Shown: positions 1 through 9,989, numbered from the stretch's first letter. The stretch is 64,000 nucleotides of DNA from Streptomyces sp. DvalAA-43 (GCF_900091725.1 NZ_FMBW01000052.1:62001-126000); one strand, 5' to 3'. Numbers and translations: made by a program. Notes: generated by a model not told the origin, from the sequence alone.

Positions 1-961
1 CGTACCCGTGGCCCACCGGCTGCTGGAGCCCCGCCTTCTGGTCCGCCGTCGAGCGGTAGTCCACGGCGCCCTGGGTCATCCGCATGTACGCCTCCTCCAG
101 CGAGGCCTGGTGCGGCGAGAGCTCCCACAGCCGGACGTCCGCCTCGTGTGCCACATCGCTGATCCTCGGCAGCGGCAGCCCGGTGATCCGCAGCGCCCCG
201 TCCGGCTCGGACATGACCTGTCCGCCCGCCTCGGTGAGCGAGGCGGTCAGCTTCTCGCGCCGCTCCGGGACGCCCTCGGCGACCCGGACCCGGGCGAAGT
301 CGGCGGAGTTGGCCGAGATGAAGTCCTTGACGTTCATGTCGGCGAGCAGCTGCCCCCGGCCGATCACGATCAGATGCTCGGCGGTCAGCGCCATCTCGCT
401 CATCAGATGGCTGGAGACGAAGACCGTACGGCCCTCGGACGCCAGCATCTTCATCAGATTGCGGACCCAGAGGATGCCCTCGGGGTCCAGACCGTTGACC
501 GGTTCGTCGAAGAGCAGCACCTGGGGGTCGCCGAGCAGCGCCGCCGCGATCCCGAGCCGCTGGCCCATGCCCAGCGAGAAGCCCTTGGACCGCTGCCGCG
601 CGACGTCCTGGAGACCGACGACCCCGAGCACCTCGTCGACCCGGGCGGCCGGGATGCCGGCGAGCTGGGCGAGCGAGAGGAGGTGATTACGGGCGCTGCG
701 CCCGCCGTGCACCGCCTTCGCGTCCAGCAGCGCACCCACCTGGCGCGGCGCGTTCGGCAGACTGCGGAAGGGATGGCCGCCGATCGTCACATGACCGGAG
801 GTCGGCTGGTCCAGGCCCAGGATCATGCGCATGGTGGTGGACTTGCCCGACCCGTTGGGACCCAGGAACCCGGTGACGGTGCCCGGCCGCACCTGGAACG
901 AAAGGTTGTACACGGCCGTCTTCGCGCCGTAGCGCTTTGTCAGGCCGACTGCCTCGATCAT
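1..961 (-). CDS. ABC transporter ATP-binding protein (C-terminus cut by window edge)
   Basis: This is the ATPase subunit of an ABC-2 type (DrrA-like) exporter, and 320 codons lie in the window. The protein starts MIEAVGLTKRYG and has Walker A GPNGSGKST near residues 34-42, then an ABC signature and a Walker B followed by EP. The family is usually 300-330 aa, so little is missing beyond the left edge. The frame is open to base 2 and ends in VDYRSTADQKAG-like low-complexity sequence. It is paralogous to the ATPase at 1949-2950 and is separated from the permease by about 200 bp, so it may pair with the same permease or act independently. The substrate is not predictable from sequence. Confidence 0.9.
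   Translation of the reverse strand, partial: MIEAVGLTKRYGAKTAVYNLSFQVRPGTVTGFLGPNGSGKSTTMRMILGLDQPTSGHVTIGGHPFRSLPNAPRQVGALLDAKAVHGGRSARNHLLSLAQLAGIPAARVDEVLGVVGLQDVARQRSKGFSLGMGQRLGIAAALLGDPQVLLFDEPVNGLDPEGILWVRNLMKMLASEGRTVFVSSHLMSEMALTAEHLIVIGRGQLLADMNVKDFISANSADFARVRVAEGVPERREKLTASLTEAGGQVMSEPDGALRITGLPLPRISDVAHEADVRLWELSPHQASLEEAYMRMTQGAVDYRSTADQKAGLQQPVGHGY
472..571. repeat. 100-bp identical segment shared by the two ATPase genes (copy 1)
   Basis: Bases 472-571 are identical to 2461-2560. The segment encodes the ABC signature to Walker B part of the two ATPases. The surrounding parts of the genes are clearly diverged, so the block looks homogenised rather than merely conserved. Confidence 0.85.
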
Positions 962-1163
962 GCTTCAGCCCCATCGACTCACATCTGTCGTCGGGGTCGG
1001 ACCGAGTGGCCGCACACCCCCGTAAGAGTTAGGAGGATATCCAGACCTTTACGGTTCCGGCCAAGCCGTTGCGGGGCGCGCCGCCCCCGGGTGGAGCGGA
1101 CGGGAAGCTTCCGCGCGGGCCGGGCGCGCCGCCGGACGGCCGCGCGCCCCTTGCCCTGCGCCG

Positions 1164-1943
1164 TCACGCGTCCCGCTTCTTGAGGACCAGATAGCCGCCG
1201 AGCAGTGCGGCCGCCACCCAGGCGAGCAGGATGCCCAGCCCTCCCCATGGCCCGTACGGAGCAGTGCCGCTGTTCATGGCGTCGGGGACCACCTGCATGA
1301 TCTTGGACCCGGCCTGGTCGGGGAAGTAGCGGGCGACCTTCTTCGCCCCCGGGACCGCCGACAGGATCTGGGAGACCAGGAAGAAGAACGGCATCAGGAT
1401 GCCCAGCGACAGCATGGAGCTGCGCAGCATCGTCGCCGCGCCCATGGAGAAGATCCCGATCAGCCCCATGTAGATGCCACCGCCGACGACCGCGCGCAGA
1501 ACATGCTCCGCGCCGATGTCCGTACGGTGGTCGCCGAGCAGGGCCTGGCCGAGGAAGAACGCGACGAAGCTGGTCACGATGCCGACCACCAGGGCCAGCA
1601 CACCGGCCACCGCGACCTTGCTGAACAGGAACGAACCGCGCTGGGGCACGGCGGCCAGCGAGGTGCGGATCATGCCGGAGCTGTACTCCGTACCGACCAC
1701 CAGCACCCCGAAGACGACCATGGCCAGCTGACCGAGGACCATGCCGGAGAAGCTGATGAAGGTCGGGTCGAAGGTGGCGCGCTGCGCCGGCGGGAGGTCG
1801 TCGAACTGGGAGTTCATCAGGGCGCAGAGCGCCGCGCCCATCGCGACGGTGACGACGAACGCGGAGATCAGCGTCCAGACGGTCGAGGAGACCGTACGGA
1901 TCTTGGTCCACTCGGAGGTCAGGACCGCGGGTACGGATGCCAT
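1164..1943 (-). CDS. ABC-2 type transporter permease
   Basis: This integral membrane protein of 259 aa is the membrane partner of the flanking ATPases. It begins MASVPAVLTSEWTKIRTV, and the EWTK-R motif is typical of the cytoplasmic N-terminus of ABC-2 permeases. About six hydrophobic segments follow, near residues 21-42, 63-82, 100-126, 145-166, 170-188 and 232-252. The ATG at 1943 has GGAGG about 10 nt upstream. A GTG at 1952, which overlaps the stop of the upstream ATPase, is an alternative start. Near-overlap with the 1949-2950 gene implies translational coupling and one exporter. The substrate is unknown. Confidence 0.9.
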   Translation of the reverse strand: MASVPAVLTSEWTKIRTVSSTVWTLISAFVVTVAMGAALCALMNSQFDDLPPAQRATFDPTFISFSGMVLGQLAMVVFGVLVVGTEYSSGMIRTSLAAVPQRGSFLFSKVAVAGVLALVVGIVTSFVAFFLGQALLGDHRTDIGAEHVLRAVVGGGIYMGLIGIFSMGAATMLRSSMLSLGILMPFFFLVSQILSAVPGAKKVARYFPDQAGSKIMQVVPDAMNSGTAPYGPWGGLGILLAWVAAALLGGYLVLKKRDA

Positions 1944-1948
1944 CGTCG

Positions 1949-2950
1949 TCACACCTCCCGGCCGGTGCCGGCCGGGCCGCCCCCGGTCCGCTCGTTCCAC
2001 TGGTCGCCCCACTGCGGGCCCGCGGGCGGCGGCGCCGCGACGTGGTCCGAGTGCGCGTGGTACTCCACGGAGTCCGCCGTCATCTGCATGAACGCATCCT
2101 CCAGGGAGGCCCGCTGGGCACTGAGCTCGTGCAGCACGATCTGGTGCTGCGCGGCCAGCTCGCCCAGTGCCTCGGTCGTGGCGCCGTCGATCTCCAGGAT
2201 GCCGCCGCCCGTCTCGACCACGATCAGGCCCGCCTCGTGCAGCACATCACGCAGCCGCTCCTGCTGCGGCGAGCGCAGCCGTACGTAGCTGCGGGAGTTC
2301 TGGTGGATGAAATCGGCCATCGACATGTCGGCGAGCAGCCTGCCCTGGCCGATCACGATCAAATGGTCGGCGGTGAGGGCCATTTCGCTCATCAGATGGC
2401 TGGAGACGAAGATCGTCCGGCCTTCCGCGGCGAGCGCCTTCATCAGATTGCGGATCCAGTGGATGCCCTCGGGGTCCAGACCGTTGACCGGTTCGTCGAA
2501 GAGCAGCACCTGGGGGTCGCCGAGCAGCGCCGCCGCGATCCCGAGCCGCTGGCCCATGCCGAGCGAGAAGCCCTTCGACTTCTTCTTCGCCACCGCGGTC
2601 AGACCGACGGTGTCCAGCACCTCCGCGACCCGGCTCTCCGGGATGCGGTTGCTCTGCGCGAGACAGAGCAGATTGTTGTACGCGCTGCGTCCGCCGTGCA
2701 TCGACTTGGCGTCCAGCAGCGCCCCGATGTGCTTGAGGGGCTCGTCCAGATCGCGGTAGTGCTTGCCGTCGATGCGCACCGAACCGCTGGTCGGGTTGTC
2801 GAGATCGAGCATCATCCGCATCGTCGTGGACTTGCCCGCCCCGTTGGGCCCCAGAAAACCCGTCACCATCCCGGGCCTGACCCGGCAGGAGAGCCGGTCG
2901 ACGGCAACCTTGTTGCCGAAGCGCTTGGTAAGACCATCGAGCTCGATCAT
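1949..2950 (-). CDS. ABC transporter ATP-binding protein
   Basis: This 333-aa ATPase couples ATP hydrolysis to the permease encoded immediately downstream. Walker A GPNGAGKST is at residues 34-42, the signature is FSLGMGQRLGIA, and Walker B VLLFDEPVNGLDP follows. The C-terminal 30 residues are a Pro/Gly-rich tail outside the ATPase fold. The start ATG at 2950 gives MIELDGLTKRFG, the same N-terminus as the paralogue at 1-961. Drug or antimicrobial-peptide export is the usual role of this family, but nothing in the sequence fixes the substrate. Confidence 0.92.
   Translation of the reverse strand: MIELDGLTKRFGNKVAVDRLSCRVRPGMVTGFLGPNGAGKSTTMRMMLDLDNPTSGSVRIDGKHYRDLDEPLKHIGALLDAKSMHGGRSAYNNLLCLAQSNRIPESRVAEVLDTVGLTAVAKKKSKGFSLGMGQRLGIAAALLGDPQVLLFDEPVNGLDPEGIHWIRNLMKALAAEGRTIFVSSHLMSEMALTADHLIVIGQGRLLADMSMADFIHQNSRSYVRLRSPQQERLRDVLHEAGLIVVETGGGILEIDGATTEALGELAAQHQIVLHELSAQRASLEDAFMQMTADSVEYHAHSDHVAAPPPAGPQWGDQWNERTGGGPAGTGREV
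2461..2560. repeat. 100-bp identical segment shared by the two ATPase genes (copy 2)
   Basis: This is identical to 472-571. The first mismatch on the right is base 2561 against 572. Confidence 0.85.
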
Positions 2951-3035
2951 GCGTTCACGCTAGAACGGCCGCGCGCCCGGCGCCACCACAAGGGCGGCAC
3001 CGGGCGCGCAAGGGGTACGGCTGGGGTACCCGGGA

Positions 3036-3974
3036 TCAGCGGCCCTGCTGGGCCGGGACACCACGGGTGACCGGCTCGTCGTCGGCCGGGGTGCCGGCGG
3101 CGGCGACCGCGGCACCGGTCAGCGTGGCCAGCATCTCGCGGACGTTGGTCAGCTGGGCGTTGATCGAGTCGCGGCGGTTGGTGAGCGCCGCCAGCTCGCG
3201 CTCCGATTCGCTGCGGATCCGGTCGGCCTTGGCGTTCGCGTCGGCCACGATGTCCTCGGACTGGCGCTGCGCGGTCTCCACCGTCTGGCGGGCCCGGCGC
3301 TCGGCGTCCGTGCGGAGCTTCTCGGCCTCCAGGCGGAGCTGCTCGGCGCGGTGCTCGATCTCGGCGAGACGCTTCTCGGCCTTGGCCTGACGGGACGCGA
3401 GGTCGCGCTCCGACTGGTCGCGGCGCTTGGCCAGGTTGGTCTCGAAGTCCGCGGCGGCCTGGGCGGCCTTGGCGCGGGTCTCCTCGAAGAGGGCGTCGGC
3501 CTCCTCACGCTTCTGCGCGGCGTCCTTCTGCGCCTCGGTCCGCAGCGAGCCGGCCTCACCCTTGGCCTTCTCGACGATCCGGACGCCCTCGTCCTCGGCC
3601 TTCGCCTTGCGCTCGGCGGCGAAGGACTCGGCGTCGTTGCGCACCTGCTGGGCGGCGGACTCGGCAAGCTCACGGTGCTGCTCGGCGGCGCGACGGGCCT
3701 CCTCGCGCAGGTCCTTCGCCTCCTCCTCGGCCAGACGGAGGATCTTCTCGACGCGGGCGCCGAGACCGGCGTACGACGGCTCCGCGTCGCTCACCTGGGC
3801 CTGTGCGTTCTGCGTTTCGAGGTGGAGCTCCTCGATGCGCTTTTCCAGGGACGTGATGCGGGTCAGGGCACTATCACGGTCGGCGACGAGCTTGGTAATG
3901 CGGTCATCCACCTGACCGCGGTCGTATCCACGTCGCACGAGCTCGAAGCCGAAGGGGGAGGAAGGGTCGCTCAT
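3036..3974 (-). CDS. filP: FilP, intermediate-filament-like coiled-coil protein
   Basis: This 312-aa cytoskeletal protein forms filaments at hyphal tips with Scy and DivIVA in Streptomyces. The N-terminus MSDPSSPFGFELVRRGYDRGQVDDRI is a DivIVA-like motif. It is followed by nearly uninterrupted Ala/Glu/Arg/Lys-rich coiled coil to about residue 285 and a short tail. Older annotations call it cellulose-binding protein (AbpS). Its neighbour scy, read in the same direction, is the other member of the 51-residue-repeat coiled-coil class. The start ATG at 3974 is preceded by AGGAACCCC. The identification rests on recognising both the N-terminus and the pairing. Confidence 0.93.
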   Translation of the reverse strand: MSDPSSPFGFELVRRGYDRGQVDDRITKLVADRDSALTRITSLEKRIEELHLETQNAQAQVSDAEPSYAGLGARVEKILRLAEEEAKDLREEARRAAEQHRELAESAAQQVRNDAESFAAERKAKAEDEGVRIVEKAKGEAGSLRTEAQKDAAQKREEADALFEETRAKAAQAAADFETNLAKRRDQSERDLASRQAKAEKRLAEIEHRAEQLRLEAEKLRTDAERRARQTVETAQRQSEDIVADANAKADRIRSESERELAALTNRRDSINAQLTNVREMLATLTGAAVAAAGTPADDEPVTRGVPAQQGR

Positions 3975-4082
3975 GGGGTTCCTGTCGAATGAGACCGGTG
4001 AGGTGTTAGAGGGAATCCTAGGGGCCTTGGCGGCGTGTCATCGAGCGGATGCCCTTTTGATCTGGAGAATGACACCTCTTTC

Positions 4083-4116
4083 GAGTGGCTGACCCCCGCA
4101 ACTCTTGCCACTCGGA
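4083..4116 (-). terminator. Possible hairpin between scy and filP
   Basis: CGAGTGGC and GCCACTCG form an 8-bp stem around an 18-nt loop just downstream of the scy stop codon. There is no U-run and the loop is long, so this may be a weak terminator or an RNA stability element. Confidence 0.35.
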
Positions 4117-4158
4117 GGGTGGAACGTTCCTGTCGAAGCACGGGACCTGGCAACGCGA

Positions 4159-7100
4159 CTACCCCTCGGACGACTTGCCACTCGATCGAGTGCCTGCCGC
4201 CGCCCCGGCCTTGACGCCGCCGGAGGAGCTGCCCGAGCCCTTGCCGCCGCCGCCCGGCGTCTCGAAGGACTCCAAGGCCTCCAACACGTCCTGGACACGG
4301 GAGATCTCGGTGTTGATGTCCGCGCGCCGACGTACCAGCAGATCGAGCTCGCGCTTGCCCTCCTCGACCGTGTGCTTGGCCTCGGCCTCGGCGTCGGCCC
4401 GCAGCTTCTCGGCCTCGCGGACCAGGGTGGCCTTCTTCTGCTCGGCCTCCTTGAGCAGCGACTCGGCCCGCTTCACCGCGGCGATCCGGACCTTGCTCGC
4501 CTCCGAATTGGCGTCCGCCAGCAGCTCCTTGGCCTTGGCCGCCGCCTCCTCGCGCTGCTCCGTCGCCGCCTTCATCAGGTTGTCGACGCGCTCGCCCGCC
4601 GTCTTCATCTGCTCGGAGGTCTCCCGCCGGGCCCGGTCGTGCAGCTCCTCGATCTCGCTCTCGATCCGGGCCCGCAGCTCCTCGGCCCGCTCCCGGATCG
4701 CCGTGGCGTCCCGGCGCGCGCCGACCAGCAGCTCGTCCGCGTCCGTACGGGCCCGCTCCACCAGGGAGTTGCCCTCGACGGTTGCCTCGGAGGTGATCCG
4801 CACGGCCTCCTTGCGGGCCACGCCGACCATCGTGTCGGCCTGCTCCTCGGCCTCGGTGGCGGAGCGCAGCGCCTCCTCCTGGGCCTTGTTGACGAGCTGA
4901 TCGGCCTGCTCGGCGGCGTCGGCCCGCCGCTTCGCCGCGGCCTCCCGCGCCTCGTCGAGCAGCCGGTCCGCCTCCTGGCGGGCCTCCGCGCGCATCTGCT
5001 CGGCCGCCGACTCCGCGTCGGCGCGCACCCGCTCCGCCTCCTCGCGGGTACGGGCCGCGTGCTCCTGCGCCGAGCCGACGGTGGCCGCCGCCTCCGCCCG
5101 CAGCCGCTCGGCCTCGTCCGCGGCCTCGCCCGACAGCCGGGCCGCCTGCTGCTTCGCCTCGTCGACCAGCGACGCGGCCTGCTGCGTCGCCTCCTCGACG
5201 AGCGCGGTGGCCCGCTGCGCCGACTCCGTACCGATCCGCTCGGCCTCGCTCGTCGCCTCGCCGACCAGCCGGTCGGCCTGGGTCGCGGCGTCGGAACGCA
5301 TCCGGTTGGCGTCCTCGCGGGCCTCGGCGCGGCTGCGCGCCGCGTCCTGCTCGGCCGAGGCCAGCGCGTCGGAGGCCTCGGTACGCATCCGCTGGCTGTA
5401 CTCGGCGGTGTCCGACCGCAGCCGCTCCGACTCGGCGATCGCGTCGGCGACGGTCCGCTCGGCCATCGCCTTCGCGGCCTCGGACTCCTCCTGCGCCTCC
5501 CGGCGGGTCCGGGAGGCGTCCTCGCCGGCCCGCTCCCGCTCGGCGTGCGCGTCGGCGCGGACCCGGTCCGCCTCCTCCTGCGCCTCGGACTTCGTCCGCT
5601 CCGCGACATGCTCGGCGGTCGAACGCAGCCCGGCGATCTCGGCCTCGGCCTGCTCCTGCAGCCCGCTGACCGCATCCCGTACCTGCTGGGCGGTCTGCTC
5701 GGCCGCGGAGACCAGCTCGGTCGCCCGGCCGTCCGCCTCCTCGACCAGCCGCTGGGCCTCGGCCTGCGCCTGCTCGACCCGCTTGCGGGCGGAGGCGAGC
5801 AGCTCCTCGCTCTGCTCGCGGGCCCGCTCCCGCTCCTGGTTCGCCTCGGTGCGCGCCGCGTCCAGGGTCTCCTCGGACTCCCGGCGGCGCCGGTTCGCCT
5901 CCTCCTGGGCGGCGGCCAGCGCCTCGGCGGCCTCCGTGCCCACCCGCTCCGCGGCGGCGGCGGCCTCGGACCGCACCCGGTCGGCGCTCTCCTGAGCCTC
6001 GGACTTGAGCCGCTCGGCCTCGGCGGCGGCCTCCGAGCGCAGCCGTACGGCGACGGACTCGCCCTCCGCGCGCGCCTGCGACGCATCCGCCGCGGCCTCG
6101 TCACGCAGCCGCTCGGCCTCGGTCTCCGCCTGCTCGCGCAGCGTCCGGATCCGCTCGGCGGCCTCCGTCCGCAGCCGCTCGGACTCCTCGTTCGTCTCGC
6201 GCCGGATGCGCTCCGCCTCGGCGCGCGCCTCCGTGAGCGCCTGCTCGGCGCCGGTGACCCTGGTCTCCGCCTCGGTGTGCAGCCGGGCCAGCTCCTCGGC
6301 CGCCTCCGCCTGCCGGGCCGCGACCGCGCGCTCGGTCTCCTCGCGCAGCTCCGCCGCCGCCTGTTCGGCGGCGGTGGTGGTCGAGGCTGCCTGCTCCTCG
6401 GCGTCGGCACGCAGCTGCTCGGCCTCGGCGTGGGCTCGCTCCAGGGCCTCCTCGGCCTGCTTGCGCAGCGAGGCGGAGCGCTCGGCCGCCTCGGTGCGGA
6501 CCCGCTCGCTCTCGGTGCTCGCGGTGGAGCGCAGCTCCTCCGCGTCCGCCTTCGCCTTGGCCAGCAGCTCCTCGGCGGTCCTCGCGCCCTCCTCGATCTG
6601 CTGGACCGCCTCGCGGCGGGCCTCGCCTCGGATCCGCTCGCCCTCGGCGACCGCCTCGGAGCGCAGCTGCTCGGCCTCGCCGCGCAGCCTGCGCGCCTCC
6701 TCCTGGAGCTCGACCGTCTTGGCCCGGTACTCCTTGGTGTCGTCCTTGGCCGCGCCCTTGAGCTGATCGGCCTGTTCGGCGGCCTCGCCGCGCAGCCGTT
6801 CCGCCTCGGCCTCCGCCTCGCGGCGGATCCGGTCGGCCTCCTCGCTTGCCGCCCGGGTGGTGGACCGCGCGTCCTCGGACGCCTTGGTCAGCACCTCCTC
6901 GGCGCTCCGGGCGGCCTTGGCGAGCTGGGCCGCGGCGTCCTCGGCGGCGGCCGTGCGGGCCTTCTCGGACGCCTCGGACTTCAGCCGGTCCGCCTCGGCG
7001 CGGGCGTCGGCGAGCGCCTGCTCGGCCTCCGCCTTGAGGGACTCGGCGTCCTTGGTCGCCTCGCCGACCAGCCGGGCGATCTCCGACTTGGCCGTACGGG

Positions 7101-8019
7101 TGCGCTGCTCGTTCTGCGACTCGGCGGCGGCCAGCCGCTTGACCGCGGCCTCCTTCGCCTCGGCGGTGACCTTCTCGGCCTCCAGCCGGGCCTCGCGCAG
7201 CTGGGTCTCGGCCTCCTGGATGCGCTGCTCGGCGGCCCGGTTCAGCTCGGTGGTCCGCTGCCGGGTCTGCTCGGTCTCGGCCGTCGTGGACGTACGGAGC
7301 TGCTCGGCGTGGCTGGTGGCCTCCCGTGCCTGGCCGGCGGCGGCGTCCAGCAGCCGCTCGGCGTCCTTGCGGGCGCGCAGCAGGATCGCCTCGGCCTCGC
7401 TCCGGGCCGACTCCGCCTCGGAACCGAGCCGCTGCCGGGTCTCCTCCGCCAGCCGGTTCGCCTCGGCGCGCGCGGCCGCCAGGGACTGCTCGGCCTCGGC
7501 CCGCGACTCCTCCAGCAGCCGACGGGCCTGGGACTCCGTCCTGGCCCTGAGCTGCTCGGCCCAGGCGACGTTCTCGTTGACGTGGGACTCGACGGTCTGG
7601 CGGCGCTCCGCCAGCTCCTGGTCGAGCCGCTGGCGCCGCTGCACCGCCTCGTTGTGCAACTCGGCCTGGAGCCGGGCCTGGTGCTCGGCGTGCTCCTGAA
7701 GGATCCGCTGCGTCTGCGCGCGGGCCTCGCGGAGCTCCCGCTCGGCGTCGGTCCGCAGCTGTTCCGCCTGGATCTGGGCGTTACGGAGCAACTGCTCGGC
7801 CTGGTAGCCGATGTCCGCGCTGTCGTACGCGGGACGGGTCGCGAGATTGCGCCGAGCCTCGTGCAGCTTGGCGCGCAAGACCTCGACCTGGTAACCGAGG
7901 TCCTCGGCGTGCTGGACGGCCTTCTCCCGGTCGGTCTTCAGCCGGTCCATCTCGGCTTCGAACCGCGAGAGATGGTCGTCGTCAGCTCGGTGGCTCTCCT
8001 GGCGTTCGTAGCCCCGCAC
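4159..8019 (-). CDS. scy: Scy, polar coiled-coil scaffold of hyphal tips
   Basis: This 1286-aa, almost wholly coiled-coil protein organises the polarisome that drives apical growth, interacting with DivIVA and FilP. The N-terminus MRGYERQESHRADDDHLSRF precedes a conventional heptad region. From about residue 150 a long array of Ala/Glu/Arg-rich blocks with recurring AE-ADRLR-EA patterns matches the 51-residue repeat class described for Scy and FilP. The C-terminus is Gly/Ser-rich (GGGGKGSGSSSGG). S. coelicolor Scy is about 1326 aa as I recall, so this copy is slightly shorter, as expected if repeat units vary. Codon use is typical of the genome. The opposite strand is open across the gene, an artefact of composition. 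Confidence 0.95.
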   Translation of the reverse strand: MRGYERQESHRADDDHLSRFEAEMDRLKTDREKAVQHAEDLGYQVEVLRAKLHEARRNLATRPAYDSADIGYQAEQLLRNAQIQAEQLRTDAERELREARAQTQRILQEHAEHQARLQAELHNEAVQRRQRLDQELAERRQTVESHVNENVAWAEQLRARTESQARRLLEESRAEAEQSLAAARAEANRLAEETRQRLGSEAESARSEAEAILLRARKDAERLLDAAAGQAREATSHAEQLRTSTTAETEQTRQRTTELNRAAEQRIQEAETQLREARLEAEKVTAEAKEAAVKRLAAAESQNEQRTRTAKSEIARLVGEATKDAESLKAEAEQALADARAEADRLKSEASEKARTAAAEDAAAQLAKAARSAEEVLTKASEDARSTTRAASEEADRIRREAEAEAERLRGEAAEQADQLKGAAKDDTKEYRAKTVELQEEARRLRGEAEQLRSEAVAEGERIRGEARREAVQQIEEGARTAEELLAKAKADAEELRSTASTESERVRTEAAERSASLRKQAEEALERAHAEAEQLRADAEEQAASTTTAAEQAAAELREETERAVAARQAEAAEELARLHTEAETRVTGAEQALTEARAEAERIRRETNEESERLRTEAAERIRTLREQAETEAERLRDEAAADASQARAEGESVAVRLRSEAAAEAERLKSEAQESADRVRSEAAAAAERVGTEAAEALAAAQEEANRRRRESEETLDAARTEANQERERAREQSEELLASARKRVEQAQAEAQRLVEEADGRATELVSAAEQTAQQVRDAVSGLQEQAEAEIAGLRSTAEHVAERTKSEAQEEADRVRADAHAERERAGEDASRTRREAQEESEAAKAMAERTVADAIAESERLRSDTAEYSQRMRTEASDALASAEQDAARSRAEAREDANRMRSDAATQADRLVGEATSEAERIGTESAQRATALVEEATQQAASLVDEAKQQAARLSGEAADEAERLRAEAAATVGSAQEHAARTREEAERVRADAESAAEQMRAEARQEADRLLDEAREAAAKRRADAAEQADQLVNKAQEEALRSATEAEEQADTMVGVARKEAVRITSEATVEGNSLVERARTDADELLVGARRDATAIRERAEELRARIESEIEELHDRARRETSEQMKTAGERVDNLMKAATEQREEAAAKAKELLADANSEASKVRIAAVKRAESLLKEAEQKKATLVREAEKLRADAEAEAKHTVEEGKRELDLLVRRRADINTEISRVQDVLEALESFETPGGGGKGSGSSSGGVKAGAAAGTRSSGKSSEG

Positions 8020-8223
8020 TGCGCGGTCCCATCCTTCCCCGAGCTCTCAACGTTGTTCGAGCAGGGGAGACCCCAACCCTGGTCGCAACTCTCCAACGAG
8101 TACCGTTCACCGGTGAACGGTCCCCCCGGGGAATGGTGACAGATCAACGGCTGAGGACGCGGCGCGGCCCCGACCCGGCCCCGGCCCGGAACAGCCCACT
8201 CTACCGGGCCAGGTATCCGGAGG

Positions 8224-8652
8224 TCAGTGCTCCGCTGCGGACGTGACCAGTTCGGTGAGGACTCCATGGCAGTCCTTGGGGTGCAGAAAGGTGATCCGGG
8301 ACCCCATCGAACCGGTCCTGGGCTCCTCGTACAGCACCCTGACGCCCTTCTCCCGGATGTCCGCGGAATCGGCGTCGACGTCCGCCGTGCCGAAGGCGAT
8401 GTGGTGGACACCCTCGCCGTTCTTCGCCAGCCACTTGCCCACGGCCGAGTCCTCCCGGGTGGGCTCCAGGAGCTGGAGGTAGGAGGCGCCGCCGTCGGAC
8501 GTATCGTTGATCTTGAGCATGGCCTCCCGTACGCCCTGCTCCTCGTTGATCTCGGAATGGAAGACCTCGAACCCGTAGGTCGAGCGGTAGAACTCGACCG
8601 TCCGGTCGAGGTCGAAACAGGCGATCCCGATGTGATCGATTCGCGTCAGCAT
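8224..8652 (-). CDS. mce: Methylmalonyl-CoA epimerase
   Basis: This 142-aa enzyme of the glyoxalase/vicinal-oxygen-chelate fold interconverts (2R)- and (2S)-methylmalonyl-CoA, linking propionyl-CoA and succinyl-CoA metabolism and supplying polyketide extender units. The expected metal ligands are visible: His in MLTRIDHIGIA, Gln in SYLQLLEP, His in GEGVHHIAFG and Glu in VLTELV. The ATG at 8652 puts the conserved LTRIDHIG directly at the N-terminus, and an ATG 21 bp upstream would only add unconserved residues. It is divergent from the thiolase gene, and meaB and icmA lie nearby, which supports an acyl-CoA role. Confidence 0.95.
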   Translation of the reverse strand: MLTRIDHIGIACFDLDRTVEFYRSTYGFEVFHSEINEEQGVREAMLKINDTSDGGASYLQLLEPTREDSAVGKWLAKNGEGVHHIAFGTADVDADSADIREKGVRVLYEEPRTGSMGSRITFLHPKDCHGVLTELVTSAAEH

Positions 8653-8786
8653 GGAACCAGTGCAGCGCCACACGGATGGTTACGCAACGTGCGCGCCGTC
8701 ACACCCGCTGCCGGATGACGGGCGAGGTACCGCTCAGTACATTCAAGTAAACCCTCGTTCACTCCTCATCCCAAGGGGCGCCCCTC

Positions 8787-9989
8787 ATGTCTGGAACGAC
8801 CGGTACCACCTCAGTGATCGTCGCGGGCGCGCGTACGCCCATGGGCCGCCTCCTCGGCTCGCTGAAGAGCTTCTCCGGGGCCGACCTCGGCGGCATCGCC
8901 ATCAAGGCCGCGCTGGACCGGGCCGGCATCGGCGGCGACCAGGTCGACTACGTGATCATGGGTCAGGTGCTCCAGGCCGGCGCGGGCCAGATCCCGGCCC
9001 GCCAGGCCGCGGTCAAGGCGGGCATCCCGATGAACGTGCCCGCGCTCACCGTGAACAAGGTGTGCCTGTCCGGGCTCGACGCGATCGCCCTGGCCGACCA
9101 GCTGATCCGCGCCGGTGAGTTCGACGTCGTCGTCGCCGGTGGCCAGGAGTCCATGACCAACGCCCCGCACCTGCTCCCGAAGTCCCGCGAGGGCCACAAG
9201 TACGGTGCGATCGAGATGCTCGACTCCATGGCGTACGACGGTCTGACCGACGCCTACGAGAACATCCCGATGGGCGAGTCCACCGAGAAGCACAACGCCC
9301 GTCTCGGGCTGAGCCGCGCCGACCAGGACGAGATCGGCGCCCTTTCGCACCAGCGCGCCGCCGCCGCCCAGAAGAACGGCGTCTTCGAGGCCGAGATCAC
9401 CCCGGTCGAGATCCCGCAGCGCAAGGGCGACCCGGTCCTCTTCGCCAAGGACGAGGGCATCCGCCCGGAGACGACCGCGGAGTCCCTCGGACGGCTGCGC
9501 CCCGCGTTCGCCAAGGACGGCACGATCACCGCCGGTACCTCCTCGCAGATCTCCGACGGCGCCGCCGCGGTCGTCGTCATGAGCAAGGCCAAGGCCGAGG
9601 AGCTGGGCCTGGACTGGATCGCCGAGATCGGCGCACACGGCAATGTGGCGGGCCCGGACAACTCGCTCCAGTCGCAGCCGTCCAACGCCATCAAGCACGC
9701 TCTCAAGAAGGAGGGCCTGGAGGTGGCGGACCTCGACCTGATCGAGATCAACGAGGCCTTCGCCGCGGTCGCCGTCCAGTCGATGAAGGACCTCGGCGTC
9801 ACTCCGGAGAAGGTGAACGTCAACGGCGGCGCCATCGCGCTCGGCCACCCGATCGGGATGTCCGGCGCCCGGGTGGTGCTGCACCTGGCGCTGGAGCTGA
9901 AGCGGCGCGGCGGCGGCACCGGCGCGGCGGCGCTGTGCGGCGGCGGCGGTCAGGGCGACGCGCTGATCATCCGCGTCCCCGGCAAGTAG
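8787..9989 (+). CDS. Acetyl-CoA C-acetyltransferase (thiolase)
   Basis: This 400-aa class II thiolase condenses two acetyl-CoA or cleaves acetoacetyl-CoA. It shows the usual signatures in order: [16 protein letters not shown] at the N-terminus, the nucleophilic Cys in [11 protein letters not shown], the His of NEAFAA, and the C-terminal Cys in GGGGQGDA (CGGGG) after [22 protein letters not shown] precedes the ATG. It is followed 57 bp later by meaB and is divergent from mce, so the three form an acyl-CoA metabolism cluster. Confidence 0.95.
   Translation: MSGTTGTTSVIVAGARTPMGRLLGSLKSFSGADLGGIAIKAALDRAGIGGDQVDYVIMGQVLQAGAGQIPARQAAVKAGIPMNVPALTVNKVCLSGLDAIALADQLIRAGEFDVVVAGGQESMTNAPHLLPKSREGHKYGAIEMLDSMAYDGLTDAYENIPMGESTEKHNARLGLSRADQDEIGALSHQRAAAAQKNGVFEAEITPVEIPQRKGDPVLFAKDEGIRPETTAESLGRLRPAFAKDGTITAGTSSQISDGAAAVVVMSKAKAEELGLDWIAEIGAHGNVAGPDNSLQSQPSNAIKHALKKEGLEVADLDLIEINEAFAAVAVQSMKDLGVTPEKVNVNGGAIALGHPIGMSGARVVLHLALELKRRGGGTGAAALCGGGGQGDALIIRVPGK

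Noticed and set aside
4105-8139. Long open frame on the plus strand across scy (over 1300 codons)
   Set aside because: It is the antisense of a repetitive, GC-rich coiled-coil gene; its Leu/Gly/Arg-rich translation is a compositional shadow with no domains.
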